Origin: Streptomyces sp. ASQP_92
GTDB lineage: Bacteria; Actinomycetota; Actinomycetes; Streptomycetales; Streptomycetaceae
Direction of reading: 5' to 3'
DNA length: 64,000 nt
Assembly: GCF_025399895.1 (NCBI RefSeq)
Contig: NZ_JAODUA010000001.1
Location: 930,001 to 994,000, forward strand
A program made the translations under genes and the position numbers. This document shows, piece after piece, positions 17,733-25,976 of the stretch. The notes under the pieces were generated by a model that saw only the letters and a program-made list of their open reading frames with translations, was not told the DNA's origin and ran no database searches. The first letter of the stretch is position 1, and every line of letters starts with the position of its first letter.

Positions 17733-19183
17733 GCGGATCCCTGTGGATCGGCGGGCAGGAGGGGCAGGAGGGGCAGGAGGGGCAGGACACCCTGCCCTTC
17801 ATCCCCCGCCAGCGCACCGCCCGGCCGCCCGGGGGCGACGCCGTGGCCGAACTCGCCCTGCGCCTGGAGGACGTGATAGCCGTCGCCGTCCACCCGGACG
17901 AGATAGCCGCGCTCATGGAGTCCGACGGCATGACCGACGCCCAGATACACGCCGTCTACGGGCACCCCGACTCCTTCTCGCTCGCCGAGGAGCTGTACGA
18001 CCGGGTCGCGCGCCGCTACCCGGCCGCCCCGGCCCCGCCCCCCGAGCCCTGGCACACCCACCTCGGCTCCTGCCTCCTGCGCGGCCTCGTCTTCGCCCTG
18101 CCGGGACTCGCCTACGTCCTGGGGGCGCCCCTGCTGGCCGGGCCGCCCGCCGAGTTCGGCCTCCCGTCCGGAACCCTCGCGCTGCTCGCCGGGACCGTCA
18201 CGGGCTGGGTGTGGAACCAGTCGCTCTCGCACCGCGCCCACTCCTGGCTCAGCCTCGCCGACCGCCCCGCCGCCGTCCGCGCGCTGCGCCGGGGAGCCCC
18301 GCTCGGCGCCGCGCTCAGCGCCCTGGCCGCCGTCGCCGCGGCCGGCCCGAACGACCTGGACGCCGCCGCGTTCGCCGCCGGCCAGTGCTGCTACCTCGCG
18401 GCGGCCACCACCTTGCTGGTGCTGGGCCGTGAACGCCCGCTGTTCTGGGCCCTGTTGCCGCTGACCCTCGGCCTCGTACCGCCGGTCGGGGATGCCGTGG
18501 GGCCGCTGTTGCTGCTCGGTTCGCTGGTCGCCGCCGTGACGCTCGCCGTACTCGCGCTGCGCGGCGAGGCCGCGGGGCACGGACCGCGCGGCGCGGTCTC
18601 GCCCCCGCTCGCCGCCTCCGTGCCGTACGGCCTGTTCGGGCTCGGCGCGGGCATCCTCGTGCTGTACGCCGCCCTCGGCGACCTCTTCCGGCACGACTCC
18701 GCGGGCATGGTCGCCGGGCCCTCGGCGGTCGCCCTCACGCTGAGCATGGGCCCCGCCGAATGGCTCCTGCACCGCTTCCGCGCCGAGAGCCTCGCGGGTC
18801 TGCGCGGCACGTCCAGCGCGCGCGGGTTTCGCGGCACGGTCGCGGCCACCGTGTCGCTGTGCCTGCTCGCCTATCTGCTGACGCTGGCCGCGCTCGCCGA
18901 GGCGGGCACCCGGCTGTGGCCGGACGCCCCCGTCCTGGACGCCACCCGCCTGGCGACGCTGCTGCTGATCGGCGCGGTGCTGTGGACCGGGCTGCTGCTC
19001 CAGTCGTTCGGGGCGGCGCCGGGCGCGGCCGTGGTGTGCTGCGCGGCGGCCCTCGCGCAGACCCTGGCACTGATCCTGGGCGCGCCGCCGGAGGCCGGCC
19101 TGGTGGTCTCGGGGAGCGCGGCCGCGTTGCTGGCCGCGCTGGTGTGTGTCCTCCTGGGAAGGGCGAGCGCCCACCGCCCATGA
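17729..19183 (+). CDS. Twelve-helix membrane protein, possible PelG-like polysaccharide exporter
   Basis: A 484-aa protein. Residues 1-~112 are soluble and begin with three GQE repeats from a 9-bp DNA repeat. I count 12 hydrophobic helices between ~115 and 480. PelG, the transporter partner of PelF, has about the same size and 12 helices, and the ATGA overlap with the PelF-like gene matches that pairing. I see no PelG-specific motif, so this is a topology and context assignment. Function: probable export, or assistance in assembly, of the nascent polymer across the membrane. Confidence 0.6.
   Translation: MSGSLWIGGQEGQEGQEGQDTLPFIPRQRTARPPGGDAVAELALRLEDVIAVAVHPDEIAALMESDGMTDAQIHAVYGHPDSFSLAEELYDRVARRYPAAPAPPPEPWHTHLGSCLLRGLVFALPGLAYVLGAPLLAGPPAEFGLPSGTLALLAGTVTGWVWNQSLSHRAHSWLSLADRPAAVRALRRGAPLGAALSALAAVAAAGPNDLDAAAFAAGQCCYLAAATTLLVLGRERPLFWALLPLTLGLVPPVGDAVGPLLLLGSLVAAVTLAVLALRGEAAGHGPRGAVSPPLAASVPYGLFGLGAGILVLYAALGDLFRHDSAGMVAGPSAVALTLSMGPAEWLLHRFRAESLAGLRGTSSARGFRGTVAATVSLCLLAYLLTLAALAEAGTRLWPDAPVLDATRLATLLLIGAVLWTGLLLQSFGAAPGAAVVCCAAALAQTLALILGAPPEAGLVVSGSAAALLAALVCVLLGRASAHRP
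17754..17787 (+). repeat. Coding 9-bp tandem repeat (GGCAGGAGG)
   Basis: Nearly four copies of GGCAGGAGG encode GQE repeats at residues ~9-19 of the membrane protein. The unit is in frame, so copy-number change would lengthen the N-terminus without a frameshift. Confidence 0.8.
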
Positions 19184-19231
19184 TCCCCCCACCGAACCCC
19201 CCGAGACCCCGAGCGCGCTGCGAGGAAGCAC

Positions 19232-19849
19232 ATGAGCAAACTCCTTGTGCCCTACTACGAGCATCCGGCCGAGCGGCCCGACGCCTGGGACGCGCTGATC
19301 GCCGCCGCGCCCTCGCTGTACGGGGTCGTCCTCAACCCGGCCAGCGGGCCGGGGAGTTCACCCGATGACGCCTTCGCCGCGGTGGCCGGACGGCTGCGCT
19401 CGGCGGGCGTGCGGGTGCTCGGCTATGTGGACACCGCCTATGGCGCGCGCCCGCCGCAGGACGTGGTGCGCGAGGCGGTGCGCCACCACCAGTGGTACGG
19501 GGTGCACGGGCTCTTCCTCGACCAGGCGGCCACCAGCGCCCAGCAGTTGCCGTACTACGCGGATCTGCGGACGGCGCTCGCCGCCACCCAGGACACCTAT
19601 GTCACGCTCGTCCTCAACCACGGTGCGACCCCGCACCCCGGCTACGCCAGGATCGCGGACCTCTCGGTCACCTTCGAGGGCCCCTGGTCCGCGTACCGGC
19701 CGACCGGGACGGCCGGGCCCGACACCTGCCATCTGGTGTACGAGGCGCCGCCCGACGCGGTCGCCCAGGCCCCGGTCCACTGCCTGGTGCCGGGCCGCCT
19801 CCCGCACCCCTGGGGCACGTTGCCGCACGTCCTGGAGCCCGCCCGGTGA
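19232..19849 (+). CDS. Spherulation-specific family 4 (spherulin 4, GH135-like) protein
   Basis: A 205-aa (beta/alpha)-barrel-type protein with the spherulin-4 motifs in order: LLVPYYEHP at the N-terminus, VVLNPASGPG, VLGYVDTAYG, and GLFLDQA. In Aspergillus the homologous Sph3 (GH135) cleaves alpha-1,4-GalNAc linkages and is needed for galactosaminogalactan production. Here no signal peptide is visible: the protein starts at the first barrel strand, so it may act inside the cell or be non-classically placed. A ribosome site GAGGAAG precedes the ATG. It overlaps the GH114 gene by GTGA. Confidence 0.85.
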   Translation: MSKLLVPYYEHPAERPDAWDALIAAAPSLYGVVLNPASGPGSSPDDAFAAVAGRLRSAGVRVLGYVDTAYGARPPQDVVREAVRHHQWYGVHGLFLDQAATSAQQLPYYADLRTALAATQDTYVTLVLNHGATPHPGYARIADLSVTFEGPWSAYRPTGTAGPDTCHLVYEAPPDAVAQAPVHCLVPGRLPHPWGTLPHVLEPAR

Positions 19850-20670
19850 GACGCGCGCTCCTCCTGCTCGTCCCGCTGCTCCTGCTCGCCGCGTGCACCG
19901 CTTCCCCGGACGGGCCCGACGACGGGGACGACGCGGACGGCGGTGGCACCAGGACCCCGGCCCCCTCGGGCCCGCACTGGAAGCCGAAGCCGGGCCTGAC
20001 CTGGCAGTGGCAGCTCAAGGGCACGCTCGACCCCACGGTGGACGTCCAGGTCTACGACATCGACGCCTTCGACCAGAGCGCCGCGGCCGTCGCCGATCTG
20101 CACCGCCGGGGCCGCAAGGTCATCTGCTACGTCTCGACGGGCGCCTGGGAGAACTGGCGGCCCGACGCCGGGCGGTTCCCCAAGGACGTGCTCGGCAAGG
20201 GCAACGGCTGGGACGGCGAGCGCTGGCTCGACATCCGCCGCACCGACGTCCTGGAACCGCTCGTCGCGGCGCGCCTGGACCTGTGCCGGTCCAAGGGCTT
20301 CGACGCGGTCGAGCCGGACAACATGGACGGCTACCGCAACGACACCGGCTTCCCGCTCAAGGCCGCCGACCAGCTCCGCTACAACGAGCTCGTCGCCCGC
20401 CTCGCCCACGACCGGGGACTCGGCGTGGGCCTGAAGAACGACCTCGACCAGATCCCCCAGCTGCTCGCCCATGTCGACTTCGCGGTCAACGAGCAGTGCG
20501 CCCAGTACCGCGAGTGCGACCGGCTCACCCCGTTCGTCGCCGCGGGCAAGGCCGTCTTCCACGTCGAGTACGAACTCCCGCCGGCCCGGTTCTGCGCGCA
20601 GTCGAGGAGACTCGGCCTCAGCTCGATGGCGAAGAAGTACGACCTCCAGGCCTGGCGCGACCCCTGCTGA
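19846..20670 (+). CDS. Endo-alpha-1,4-polygalactosaminidase lipoprotein (GH114, Ega3-like)
   Basis: A 274-aa lipoprotein: short basic start, hydrophobic stretch and lipobox LLAAC with the lipid-modified C17. The GH114 catalytic barrel follows (~50-274), with VQVYDIDAFD, CYVSTGAWENWRPD and the acidic cluster AVEPDNMDGY (D153/E156/D158). GH114 enzymes cut alpha-1,4-linked galactosamine polymers. The start is the GTG at 19846, overlapping the upstream stop (GTGA). Anchored on the outer face of the membrane, it could trim or release polymer. It is the last gene of the locus and converges on cobS. Confidence 0.88.
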   Translation: MRRALLLLVPLLLLAACTASPDGPDDGDDADGGGTRTPAPSGPHWKPKPGLTWQWQLKGTLDPTVDVQVYDIDAFDQSAAAVADLHRRGRKVICYVSTGAWENWRPDAGRFPKDVLGKGNGWDGERWLDIRRTDVLEPLVAARLDLCRSKGFDAVEPDNMDGYRNDTGFPLKAADQLRYNELVARLAHDRGLGVGLKNDLDQIPQLLAHVDFAVNEQCAQYRECDRLTPFVAAGKAVFHVEYELPPARFCAQSRRLGLSSMAKKYDLQAWRDPC

Positions 20671-20711
20671 GGCTCGGCCGGGCGTGCGGGCGACCGGCGC
20701 TTTGCTGACAC

Positions 20712-21482
20712 TCAGCCGAGCGTGAGGGCGACCAGCGTCACCGTGGCGCAGCCCTCCGCGACCGCCCCGAACACATCGCCCGTCACCCCGCCGAACCGCC
20801 TCAGGCACCGCCGCAGCAGCACCTCGGCCGCCCCGAGTCCGGCCACCGAGGCCAGCGCGAAGTGGAGGGCGGACCACGGCCCGAACAGGCCGCCCGCGCC
20901 CGCGCAGAGGGCCGTCACCAGCGCGGCCACGGCCAGCGCGCGACGCCCCGCCACCGTGCCCGCCACCACCGCGCCGAGCCCGTCGGGCCGGGCCGCCGCG
21001 ACCCCGCGCCGCGAGGCCAGGGTCAGCGCGGTGCGGGCGGCCAGCGCCGCGACGACGGCCCCGGCCACGCCCCGGGCCCAGCCGTCCTCGAACAGCCGGG
21101 AGAGGGCGGCGATCTGGGCCAGCAGACAGAACAGCAGGGTGATGACGCCGAAGGGGCCGATGTCGCTGCGCTTCATGATGCGCAGCGCCTCCTCGGCGGG
21201 CTTGGCGCTGCCCAGGCCGTCGGCGACATCGGCGAGCCCGTCCAGATGCAGGCCCCGGGTCAGCAGAGCGGGCGCGGCCACACCCGCCACGGCCGCCGTC
21301 AACGCCCCCGCCCCCAGCGCCCAGAACCCCGCGCCCGCGGCCCCCGCGCAGAGCCCCACGGCGAGCCCGGCGAGCGGGGCGAGCGTCATCCCCGTACGGG
21401 CGGTGTCGCGGTCCCACCGGGTGATGCGGACGGGGAAGACGGTGAGGGTGCCGAAGGCGAAACGTACGCCGTGCAGGGCCAT
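20712..21482 (-). CDS. cobS: Adenosylcobinamide-GDP ribazoletransferase (cobalamin synthase)
   Basis: A 256-aa integral membrane enzyme that joins adenosylcobinamide-GDP and alpha-ribazole in the last steps of cobalamin assembly. The family core is visible: LLTRGLHLDGLADVADGLG (metal-binding Asp residues), then MKRSDIGPFGVITL, followed by several hydrophobic helices. Start at the ATG at 21482 (MALHGVRFAFGTLTVFP is the normal N-terminus); the frame is open further upstream. cobT and cobU lie a few kilobases away on the same strand. Confidence 0.95.
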   Translation of the reverse strand: MALHGVRFAFGTLTVFPVRITRWDRDTARTGMTLAPLAGLAVGLCAGAAGAGFWALGAGALTAAVAGVAAPALLTRGLHLDGLADVADGLGSAKPAEEALRIMKRSDIGPFGVITLLFCLLAQIAALSRLFEDGWARGVAGAVVAALAARTALTLASRRGVAAARPDGLGAVVAGTVAGRRALAVAALVTALCAGAGGLFGPWSALHFALASVAGLGAAEVLLRRCLRRFGGVTGDVFGAVAEGCATVTLVALTLG

Positions 21483-21572
21483 GCTTGGGTTCACCCGGCG
21501 CAGGCTATCTTGAGCGCTTCGCCCGCCCCCGGCGGTAAATTGCGCATACCAGCGCAAACAGGAGCGGGTGGG

Positions 21573-22334
21573 ATGGGTCACTGGTTCTACCGGAACATCA
21601 CCGAGCCGGGCAAGCTGCCCATGCTGCTCGCGCTCGCCGCGTTCGTCGTGACGTTCGTGGTCACCCGCTCCATCACCCGCCTGATCAGGGCCGGGCGCGG
21701 CCCGTTCCGCAACATCAGGCCCGGCGGGATGCACATCCACCATGTGGTGCCGGGCGTCATCCTCACCATCGTGGGCGGCTTCGGCGCGGTCGGCAGCGGC
21801 CGCCACGGCATCGCGGCGGCCGTCTTCGCCGTCCTCTTCGGGATGGGCGCGGGCCTGGTCCTCGACGAGTTCGCGCTGATCCTGCACCTCGACGACGTGT
21901 ACTGGAGCGAGAGCGGGCGCAAGAGCGTCGAGATCGTGGTGCTGACCGCCGCCCTGATGACGCTGGTGCTCGCCGGGTTCTCACCGCTCGGCGTCAACGA
22001 CGTGAGCCCCGAGGAGCAGCACGACCGGGCCTCGTTCATCACCACGATCGCCATCAACTTCTGTTTCGTGCTGATCGCCCTCTTCAAGGGCAAGGCGCGG
22101 CTGTCGATCCTGGGGATCTTCGTGCCGTTCGTGGCCCTGTTCGGCGCGCTCCGGCTCGCCCGCCCCGGCTCCCCGTGGGCCCAGCGCTTCTACCGCAAGC
22201 GGCCCAGGGCCCGCGCCAGGGCCGGATTGCGGGCCTACCGCCACGACCGGCGCTGGTCGGCGCCGCGCCGTCGGCTTCAGGACTGGATCGGCGGCGCACC
22301 CGACAAGCTCCCGGTGCGCCGCCCCCGATCATGA
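21573..22334 (+). CDS. Conserved multi-pass membrane protein of unknown function
   Basis: A 253-aa protein with about six hydrophobic segments and a basic, Arg-rich C-terminal tail. Two polar motifs lie next to or within the membrane: GGMHIHHVVPG and LDEFALILHLDDVYW. The clustered His, Asp and Glu look like a potential metal site, as in membrane hydroxylases, but I cannot assign a family. Start at the ATG at 21573 (GGAG is ~9 nt upstream). Its last 58 bp overlap the 3' end of the convergent gene at 22277-23014. Confidence 0.8.
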   Translation: MGHWFYRNITEPGKLPMLLALAAFVVTFVVTRSITRLIRAGRGPFRNIRPGGMHIHHVVPGVILTIVGGFGAVGSGRHGIAAAVFAVLFGMGAGLVLDEFALILHLDDVYWSESGRKSVEIVVLTAALMTLVLAGFSPLGVNDVSPEEQHDRASFITTIAINFCFVLIALFKGKARLSILGIFVPFVALFGALRLARPGSPWAQRFYRKRPRARARAGLRAYRHDRRWSAPRRRLQDWIGGAPDKLPVRRPRS

Positions 22335-23014
22335 TGGTCGCGTCGTCGCCTCCTGCGGCGCCGCAGCCAGGTGATCCAGCAGATCACGGCGACCGCGAGC
22401 AGGGCCGCGATGTGCTCCTTGCCCGCGAGGTTGTTCTTGAGCACCACTTCGAGGACCATCGAGACGACCACCACCCCGGCCGTCCAGTACGCCCGGTAGC
22501 GCCAGCACACGTACACCGCGAGGGCCACCACGGCCGCCGAGGGGCCGGTGTCGACCATCTCGGCGGCGGACGCGGGCAGGCCGAAGACGCTGTCCGGCCC
22601 GATGCGGATGCCGACCCGCGCGTACAGGGTGCCGGCCAGCGTCGCCGCGTAGGCGATGAGCAGCATCCGGCCGCGCCCGATGCAGATCTCCGCGACGCCG
22701 AAGACGAGCAGCACCTGGGCGAGCGCCCCCCACACCGGCAGGTCGAGGGCCGGCACGAACAGGGAGAACGGGGTGCGCAGGAGCGAGATCCACAGGGGGT
22801 ACTCGGCCTTCACGGAGCCGAGGATCTGGATCGGTCTGAAGCCCCAGGACTGGTTCTGGATGATCTGGAAGACCGAGGTGAGGGCCACCGCCGAGAGCGT
22901 CAGCCCGATCGCCCGCCAGCGCTGGGTGTGCAGCGCGTACGCGACGGTCTTGAGCAGGGGCCCCCATTCGCGTTCCGCGAACCGGCGCACCCCGCCCCTG
23001 GCCCCACCCCTCAT
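22277..23014 (-). CDS. Rhomboid-like membrane protein
   Basis: A 245-aa polytopic protein. It carries a TGPSAAVVAL segment resembling the GxS active-site loop of rhomboid proteases and a late helix with GKEHIAALL, giving a possible Ser/His pair. The classical GASGA motif is absent, so it may be a rhomboid-like family member with different or no protease activity. The ATG at 23014 overlaps the stop of the upstream lysyltransferase-type gene (ATGA), which indicates co-translation and perhaps a shared membrane-lipid role. The Arg-rich C-terminus overlaps the convergent gene. Confidence 0.75.
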   Translation of the reverse strand: MRGGARGGVRRFAEREWGPLLKTVAYALHTQRWRAIGLTLSAVALTSVFQIIQNQSWGFRPIQILGSVKAEYPLWISLLRTPFSLFVPALDLPVWGALAQVLLVFGVAEICIGRGRMLLIAYAATLAGTLYARVGIRIGPDSVFGLPASAAEMVDTGPSAAVVALAVYVCWRYRAYWTAGVVVVSMVLEVVLKNNLAGKEHIAALLAVAVICWITWLRRRRRRRRDHHDRGRRTGSLSGAPPIQS

Positions 23015-24780
23015 CTCTGCGACTCCAGGTGTCTGCGGTGCAGCCACTTGGGCAGGCCCGGGGCTTCCAGGAAGCCCTCGGCGCGCGCGGACGCGATGGC
23101 GATGCGCGGCAGGTCCGCGCTCTTCTCGAACAAGGTGAACCGTGGCTCCCAGATCGGCCGGTACTTGGCGTTGGACCGGTACAGCGACTCGATCTGCCAC
23201 CAGCGGGAGAAGAAGCTGAGGAGCGAGCGCCACAGCCTCAGCACGGGTCCCGCCCCGAGCTTCGAGCCGCGCTCGAAGACGGAACGGAACATCGCGAAGT
23301 TCAGTGAGACCTGAGTGATCCTGATCTCCTTGGCGCGCTGGAGGAGTTCGATCACCATGAACTCGATCAGGCCGTTCTCGGAGTCGCGGTCACGCCGCAT
23401 CAGGTCCAGCGAGAGCCCTTCGGGGCCCCAGGGCACGAAGCTCAGCAGCGCCCTCAACTCGCCCTCGCCGTCGAAGCATTCGAGCATCATGCACTGGCCG
23501 TCGGCCGGGTCGCCGAGCCGGCCGAGCGCCATCGAGAAGCCGCGTTCGGTGGCGCCGTCGCGCCAGTCGTCGGCCTTGCGTAGGAGTTCGTCCATCTCCT
23601 CGGCGGGAATGTCCGCGTGGCGGCGGATCCGCACCTCGTATCCGGCCCGCTTGACCCGGTTGTACGCCTGGCGCACGGTCCGCATGGCGCGGCCCTCCAG
23701 GGTGAACTCGGCGGTCTCCACGATCGCCTCGTCGCCCATCTCCAGCGCGTCCAGGCCGTGCCGGGCGTAGATCTGCCCGGCCTCCTCGCTGGCGCCGGTG
23801 ACGGCCGGGATCCAGCCGTGCGCGCGGGCCTCGGCCAGCCACGGCTCGATCGCGCCGGGCCAGGCCTCGGGGTCGCCGATGGGGTCGCCGGAGGCCAGCG
23901 AGACGCTGTTGATCACGCGGTAGGTGACGGCGGCCTTGCCGGTGGGCGACCAGATGACGGCCTTCTCGCGGCGCAGCGCGAAGTAGCCGAGCGAGTCGCG
24001 CTCGCCGTGCTTGTCCAGGAGCGCGCGCAGCTTCTCCTCGTCCTCGACGGTGAGCGGGTCGACGGCCCTGCGGTTGCGGAAGGCGGCGAAGACGACCGCG
24101 ATCAGGAGCAGCGTGGCGAGCACGTTGATGGTGACGTTGACCCAGCCCGGGGTGGTGACGCCCTGGGTGTGCCGGTCGTCGGGGACCAGGAAGACCAGGC
24201 GCATCAGGCCGTAGCGCCAGCGTCGCAGGAACGTCGACTGGTCGGTGCCGTCGTAGGTGTTGGTCGCGCTGACCAGGACGGCCGCGATCAGGGAGGTGAC
24301 GAGCAGCCCGCCGACGGCGGTGACGACCGCGGCCAGCGGGTTGGACCGGTCGCCCTTGGCGTAGAACTCGCGGCGGCCCACCAACAGCGCCACCACGAAG
24401 GCGGTGGTGAGGCCCAGCGAGATCCAGTTCTGGACGTAGCGGTGGAATCCCGGCAGCGCCATGACGTACGCGAAGAGCAGCAGGAAGAGCCCGCCGAGCA
24501 CCAGGTTCAGGATCCAGGCGGCCCGCTTGCGGCGGCGCATGGTGACGGCGAGGAAGAGCGTGACGACCCCGGAGGTGAAGCCGGCTTCGAGCAGATACGG
24601 CGTGAAGTAGTCGTCCGTGTTGTGCCGCCGCAGCCCCTGTCCGAGGGTCACCCACACGGCACTGAGGAAATTGATGAACGTCACGACGCGCAGATACCAG
24701 ACGGCGAACGCCGCACCGGTCCGCGAGCGCGGGGTGCTCCGGTTCGTTCCTTCAGTGGTGCTCAAGCGGACTTCTCCCAT
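23011..24780 (-). CDS. Phosphatidylglycerol lysyltransferase-domain membrane protein (DUF2156/LysX-MprF type)
   Basis: A 589-aa protein. The N-terminal ~230 residues contain about six transmembrane helices. The C-terminal ~330 residues are a DUF2156/MprF-like GNAT-fold domain (FALRREKAVIWSPTGKAAV, GDPIGDPEAW, SLDLMRRD). Such proteins transfer an amino acid from aminoacyl-tRNA to membrane phosphatidylglycerol and lower its negative charge. I list the ATG at 24780, but it lacks a ribosome site. TTG at 24765 has GGGAGAAG 6 nt upstream and may be the true start. Confidence 0.88.
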   Translation of the reverse strand: MGEVRLSTTEGTNRSTPRSRTGAAFAVWYLRVVTFINFLSAVWVTLGQGLRRHNTDDYFTPYLLEAGFTSGVVTLFLAVTMRRRKRAAWILNLVLGGLFLLLFAYVMALPGFHRYVQNWISLGLTTAFVVALLVGRREFYAKGDRSNPLAAVVTAVGGLLVTSLIAAVLVSATNTYDGTDQSTFLRRWRYGLMRLVFLVPDDRHTQGVTTPGWVNVTINVLATLLLIAVVFAAFRNRRAVDPLTVEDEEKLRALLDKHGERDSLGYFALRREKAVIWSPTGKAAVTYRVINSVSLASGDPIGDPEAWPGAIEPWLAEARAHGWIPAVTGASEEAGQIYARHGLDALEMGDEAIVETAEFTLEGRAMRTVRQAYNRVKRAGYEVRIRRHADIPAEEMDELLRKADDWRDGATERGFSMALGRLGDPADGQCMMLECFDGEGELRALLSFVPWGPEGLSLDLMRRDRDSENGLIEFMVIELLQRAKEIRITQVSLNFAMFRSVFERGSKLGAGPVLRLWRSLLSFFSRWWQIESLYRSNAKYRPIWEPRFTLFEKSADLPRIAIASARAEGFLEAPGLPKWLHRRHLESQR

Positions 24781-24860
24781 GAAACGCGATGATATGGGGG
24801 CAAAGCGTTTCGCAGCGGCCGCGAGCGGTGCCGGGGGAGGCTCCCCGGCACCGCCGTGAC

Positions 24861-25946
24861 TCACTCGTCGACGCTCTCCTGCGTGCCGTCCGTGCGCCGG
24901 TCGGCGCGCTCGGGCAGCTCCGCGGCCAGGGCGGCCGCGGCTTGTACGAGGGGAAGAGCGAGCAAGGCCCCGGTTCCTTCGCCCACTGTGACGCCATGAT
25001 CGAGCAGAGGGTTGAGCGCCATCCGGTCCAGCGCCTTCGCCTGGCCCGGCTCGCCGCTGAGCTGGCCCGCGAGCCACCAGTCCGGCGCCCGGAAGGCGGC
25101 CCGCTGGGCCACCAGCGCACAGGCCGACGAGACGACCCCGTCGAGGATCACCGGCAGCCTGCGCACCGCACACTGGAGCAGGAAACCCGTGGCGGCGGCA
25201 AGGTCCGCGCCGCCCACCGCGGCCAGGAGTTCGAGCTGATCGCCGAGAACCGGCCGCGCCCGGCGCAGCGCGTCGCGGATCGCGGCGCACTTGCGCATCC
25301 AGGCCAGATCGTCGATCCCGGCGCCGCCGCGCCCGGTGACCACCGAGGCGTCCGTTCCGCACAGCGCCGCGATCAGCACCGCCGCCGGGGTGGTGCCGCC
25401 CACGCTGAGGTCGCCGAGCACCACCAGGTCGGTGCCGGAGTCGGCCTCCTCGTCGGCGATCTTCACGCCGAGCCGTACGGCGGCCTCCGCCTCCTCCACG
25501 GTGAGCGCGTCCTCGACGTCGATACGGCCGCTGCCGCGCCGCACCCGGTGGCGTACGACGTCCTCGGGCAGCAGGGCCGGGTCGCAGTCGAGACCGGCGT
25601 CGACCACACGGACCGAGGTGCCCTGGCGGCGGGCGAGCACCGCGACGGGGCTCGCGCCGTCCAGGACGGCGCGGACCAGGGTGTGCGCGGAGCCGGCCGG
25701 ACGGGCCGAGACGCCGAGCCCGGCCACCCCGTGGTCGCCCGCGAACAGCACCACGCGGGGTTGCTCGACGGCCCGGACGGGGTTGGCGCCCTGTGCCGCC
25801 GACAGCCAGGTGGCCAGTTCGTCGAGCCGGCCGAGCGCGCCGGGCGGCACGCCCTGCCGCTCCCGGCGTTCCTCGGCGTCACGCCGCACACCGTTGTCGG
25901 GGCGTTCGATCAGATCGGAGAAGTCGTCCAGGTTCAGCCTGCTCAT
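24861..25946 (-). CDS. cobT: Nicotinate-nucleotide--dimethylbenzimidazole phosphoribosyltransferase
   Basis: A 361-aa cytosolic enzyme making alpha-ribazole 5'-phosphate from dimethylbenzimidazole and nicotinate mononucleotide, the lower ligand of cobalamin. It has GALGRLDELATWL near the N-terminus, VVLFAGDHGVAG, LVVLGDLSVGGTT (usually GEMGI.NTT in enterics, diverged here), and the catalytic Glu in VGEGTGALLALPL. It lies 30 bp downstream of the MBL-CobU fusion on the same strand. Confidence 0.95.
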   Translation of the reverse strand: MSRLNLDDFSDLIERPDNGVRRDAEERRERQGVPPGALGRLDELATWLSAAQGANPVRAVEQPRVVLFAGDHGVAGLGVSARPAGSAHTLVRAVLDGASPVAVLARRQGTSVRVVDAGLDCDPALLPEDVVRHRVRRGSGRIDVEDALTVEEAEAAVRLGVKIADEEADSGTDLVVLGDLSVGGTTPAAVLIAALCGTDASVVTGRGGAGIDDLAWMRKCAAIRDALRRARPVLGDQLELLAAVGGADLAAATGFLLQCAVRRLPVILDGVVSSACALVAQRAAFRAPDWWLAGQLSGEPGQAKALDRMALNPLLDHGVTVGEGTGALLALPLVQAAAALAAELPERADRRTDGTQESVDE

Positions 25947-25976
25947 CTGCCGAACAGTACCGCCAGCGGGTGGACA

